A DNA stretch of 22,500 bases from Pigoraptor vietnamica. Its lineage: Eukaryota; Opisthokonta; Filasterea. The stretch spans positions 1,297 through 23,796 of the forward strand of contig CALSCQ010002179.1 of assembly GCA_943704525.1 (NCBI GenBank), given 5' to 3'. Shown here piece after piece: positions 19,932-22,500 of the stretch. The translations under genes and the position numbers were made by a program. Each line of letters opens with the position of its first letter. The stretch's first letter is position 1. The notes beneath the pieces were generated by a model. That model saw nothing but the letters and a program-made list of their open reading frames with translations, was not told where the DNA came from and ran no database searches.

Positions 19932-22426
19932 CTGCCGCGTCTGCGTGAGAGAGCTCAAAAACAAAACGGTCGAATGCGGTGACAGTGCGTGCACTCTCAC
20001 AGGGGCTCCCACCCACCTCCGCCCCGTGCCGGCCTTCACTTCGTCGGAATCGAAAGTTGTATTTGCGAGCGAAAAGTCGCGCGCGTTCCCAAAGAGCAGG
20101 CGCGGAAAGACCTGACGTAACACGTCACAAACGAAAGTTAGTCACGCACGCACGCACCCACGCACGCGCACCCCCCAAACCCCAAACATACACCCTGATA
20201 CAGAGACGCAGATGACACGTACGCACGCACACACAGACACAGACAGAGACCCAGATACAGACACAGTCACATGGTCACACGCACACGCACCTCCTGCCTC
20301 TCGGGCACGGCCCCGTCCTCGTTCGTGTTGCCGTACATGAAGCCGTTCATCATGGTCGAGTGCGCGTGGATGTCAATGTAAAAGTCCACCTGGACCTTGG
20401 GGTCGCTCTTGTACTGCGCAGTTGAGAGAACAGAAGCGAGTAAGCAAGCAAGCTACGACGTGGGGACACGACAGAACACGGCCAACTGAGCGCTGCAAGA
20501 CAGAAGGGGGGGGGGGGGGGGGGAGGAATGGGCAGACAAGACGTACCTCTGCCAAGAGCGATTTCGTGGCCACGATGCTTGGGTGGTACCAGGAAGATGG
20601 CCTGCGGTGAAGCCATTAGATGAGACTCGTTCAATATGGGGAGAATGAAGCACATGTGCGATAGAGAAGAAACACGGTTTTGTGTGGGCATGCGTACGCT
20701 TGTGATCGTGCGAGGATGTGTATGCACGAAGAGGAGCGAAACAACGAGCCTGTAGTCCGGTTAGAGAGAGAGAGAGAGAGTATGAAAAGCGTGAGCGCAC
20801 AACGTGGGTGCACTCACTCGTGCCAGTGGCGGTTGAGGTCGTAGCCCATAATGGAGCAGCGGTAGTTGCCGACATACACGCCGTCCGGGTTCAGCATGGG
20901 CACTATTTTGAACACAATGTTGTCGCGGAGCACCTTTTGGGGGTCGTTTCAACCGTATGGAGTTGATAAGAGGGAGAGGACAGGCGAGGTGCGTGCGTGG
21001 ATGAACGCATGTACACTGTGCGTGACGACAGTCACAAGAACTCGAGAAACGCACACAGACGCCATACACACAAGGTACATACACACGAACACACACACAC
21101 ACATATACGCGCGCACACGCATCCACACATAAACCAGTGCAAACACACGCAAAACACACGCGCACGCACGTACCTTGGCTGCGGCGTGGTTGCTGACCAA
21201 GAAGTCCATCATGCCCTGGCACACGTACGACGCCGGCGACTCCCCCGGATGCACGCGGCACGTGATGAAGACGATGCGCTTCTGCGCATGCGGAGCGATG
21301 GGCAATAAGCAAACGGACTCTCTCTGGGCCTGCTTATTCCCGGCAACAGGGAGAAAGAGCTCGACCGTGCGTGTGGTGTGTATGTGTGTGCGTGCGTGCG
21401 CGCGCGCGTGTCTGTGTTGGTATCTCACATTAGACAGAGAAGGGAGAAGAGTGTCATGAAGTGAAAAAAGGCACTAACACCCGCCTTTCGGTCCGACTTG
21501 AGCAGTTTGGGCGATGCGATCGTCACGAGGTCCACGCGGCGGTTCTGCACAGTGGAGCCAAGCAGAGTGCGCTGGAAGAACGGCAGGCTCAGCCGCTCGA
21601 TTTCCGTGAGATACCTGTGTGTGTGTGTGTGTGTGAGTAAGCGTTGTCGGGAATGAAGTGTGACTCGCGGTTGCACGAAGCCAATTTGCAGTAAGCAGAA
21701 CACGCGCACACACGCGTACAAACGTATAAACACGCACGAACAAGCACACACGGACAGACACCATACGGCACAGCAGACGCACCGCTGCAGATACGAGTAC
21801 GAGTATGGAAAGCAGTACGCGAAGTAATACACGTCCTGGTCGCGGTCAAACGCAAAGAGGAAGGAGAGCACATAATTGCGCTTGTAGCGCGGGCACTTGT
21901 AGTAGAATACGTTCTTCGGGGGGATGCGCTCCCACTTTGGGCGCGAAGTGGAGCGGACGAGCGGCGACATTCCGTCGCGATAGAGGCTCTTGGCCTTGCT
22001 GAAATTGACAATGTTGAAAATGTACCTGCGCGGAAACGGAGCCGATAAGCTCACTATGCGCGCACGGAATTGGAGACGGAGTAGCGGTGAGAAAGACTAC
22101 GACGGGGAGACACTGGCACATACGGCGCACAAGTGGGAGATGGCTACGGCCCTCACACGAAAGAATCGACTCTATACAACAGGCGCAGCACTCGCACAGA
22201 CACACACACGACGCAAGTGAGGCTTATACGAAACACGGGAAGATGCAAGTACCGACACAGGCACACGCGCACAGGCGCACAGGTACGCACGCAGCGTACC
22301 TTGACCCCGCGGAGATGTTCTTAATGCTAAAGTAGAACCACACTCTGTACTTTGTGTTTCCGACGTCCGGTCGAATGAAGAGGTCAAACTCGCAATCCGA
22401 GACATACTCCACGCCGCCGAGATTGC
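19058..22426 (-). CDS. AGBL4: Cytosolic carboxypeptidase 6 (tubulin deglutamylase, M14), 3' ten exons, 5' partial
   Basis: Exons: 22426-22300, 22025-21783, 21614-21485, 21281-21174, 20933-20818, 20601-20547, 20413-20291, 20111-20017, 19777-19671, 19164-19058. About 402 residues are visible. The N-terminal beta-sandwich domain ([33 protein letters not shown]) precedes the M14 zinc peptidase. Zinc ligands are His and Glu of RVHPGES and the first or second His of DIHAHS. The substrate-binding segment is [23 protein letters not shown], and the catalytic Glu lies in [12 protein letters not shown]6-type enzymes remove glutamates from tubulin side chains and other tails. Similarity to CCP6 extends from the beta-sandwich to DYYKLN near the end. 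The third-to-fourth exon join needs a GC donor. The 5' exons are outside the window. Confidence 0.94.
19165..19670 (-). repeat. Carboxypeptidase last intron with a 95-101 base higher-order CA minisatellite
   Basis: After a pure CA tract (about 19240-19282), the block AAACACACAGACGCACC begins at 19283, 19378 and 19479, each followed by CACACA, TACACG, (CACG)n and (CA)n. A fourth decayed start is at 19580. The copies differ mainly in the length of the inner CACG and CA runs. Confidence 0.9.
19863..19925. repeat. (GT)n microsatellite in carboxypeptidase intron
   Basis: GT repeats with GC interruptions at the left side lie in the intron 20016-19778. Confidence 0.9.
20506..20523. repeat. G18 homopolymer in carboxypeptidase intron
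   Basis: An uninterrupted G run lies about 24 bases inside the intron 20546-20414. It reads as poly-C in the transcript. Confidence 0.92.
21282..21484 (-). other. Probable GC-AG intron of the carboxypeptidase
   Basis: The upstream exon must end in phase 0 at AAG (21487-21485) to join AAG CGC ATC at 21281. The bases after it are GCGGGT. The nearby GT (21480) would leave one extra base and break frame before the zinc-ligand exon. Confidence 0.7.
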
Positions 22427-22500
22427 CTTCACACGTTGTTAATAAACAAAAGTCAGTGAGGCAATTCCATGGAAACCCCAATGGCTATTGAGCTCGAGAA
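22427..22500 (-). other. Probable intron of the carboxypeptidase at the window edge
   Basis: On the minus strand this reads toward TTTTGTTTATTAAC...GTGTGAAG|GC, a pyrimidine-leaning stretch ending in AG just before the conserved GNLGGVEY segment. It is more likely intron than exon, but the upstream exon is not visible. Confidence 0.5.

Noticed and set aside
14478-22426. One large gene joining COMMD2, F-box/LRR and carboxypeptidase
   Set aside because: COMMD2 and the carboxypeptidase each match a known family to its own terminus, with their own stop codons, and COMMD2 has its own start.

Overview
This is nuclear DNA from a GC-rich, intron-dense eukaryote. Coding sequence is cut into many short exons, introns are mostly 70-500 bases and packed with CA/GT, GA and CG microsatellites, and a Pol III 5S rRNA gene sits alone between protein genes. 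The gene set (a MYO10-type myosin, a CCP6-type carboxypeptidase, COMMD2 and an ADCY10-like cyclase start) suggests a flagellated or filopodial protist close to animals. A unicellular holozoan such as a choanoflagellate is my best guess; an apusozoan-type relative is possible. Nothing in the window fixes the species.

Layout. All five protein genes are on the minus strand and are read from high to low coordinates. (1) 22426-19058: the 3' ten exons of a CCP6/AGBL4-type tubulin carboxypeptidase, whose 5' end lies beyond the window. (2) 18390-17138: an intronless F-box/leucine-rich-repeat gene broken by an apparent one-base deletion. (3) 16587-14478: a complete six-exon COMMD2 gene, 198 residues. 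(4) 13273-1834: a complete 30-exon myosin of 1953 residues with the full MYO10 architecture (motor, three IQ, charged helix, split PH1 around PH2, PH3, MyTH4, FERM). (5) 290-149: the first exon of a class III nucleotidyl cyclase running off the left edge. The only plus-strand gene is the 5S rRNA at 1381-1498.

Every splice junction in COMMD2, the myosin and the visible part of the carboxypeptidase was chosen by requiring reading-frame continuity together with family-conserved protein sequence across the join. The joined myosin coding sequence is 5862 bases, an exact multiple of three. Two introns need GC donors, one internal exon is only 14 bases, and the donor consensus is unusual (GTGCG or GTGGG rather than GTRAG).

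The genes do not form an operon, as expected in a eukaryote. Two have cytoskeletal roles (filopodial myosin, tubulin deglutamylase), one belongs to an endosomal trafficking complex (COMMD2), and one is probably a ubiquitin-ligase substrate adaptor (F-box/LRR). I found no CRISPR array, mobile-element protein, tRNA or new multigene defence-like system. The most informative oddities are in splicing, in the myosin FERM insert, and in the repeats.
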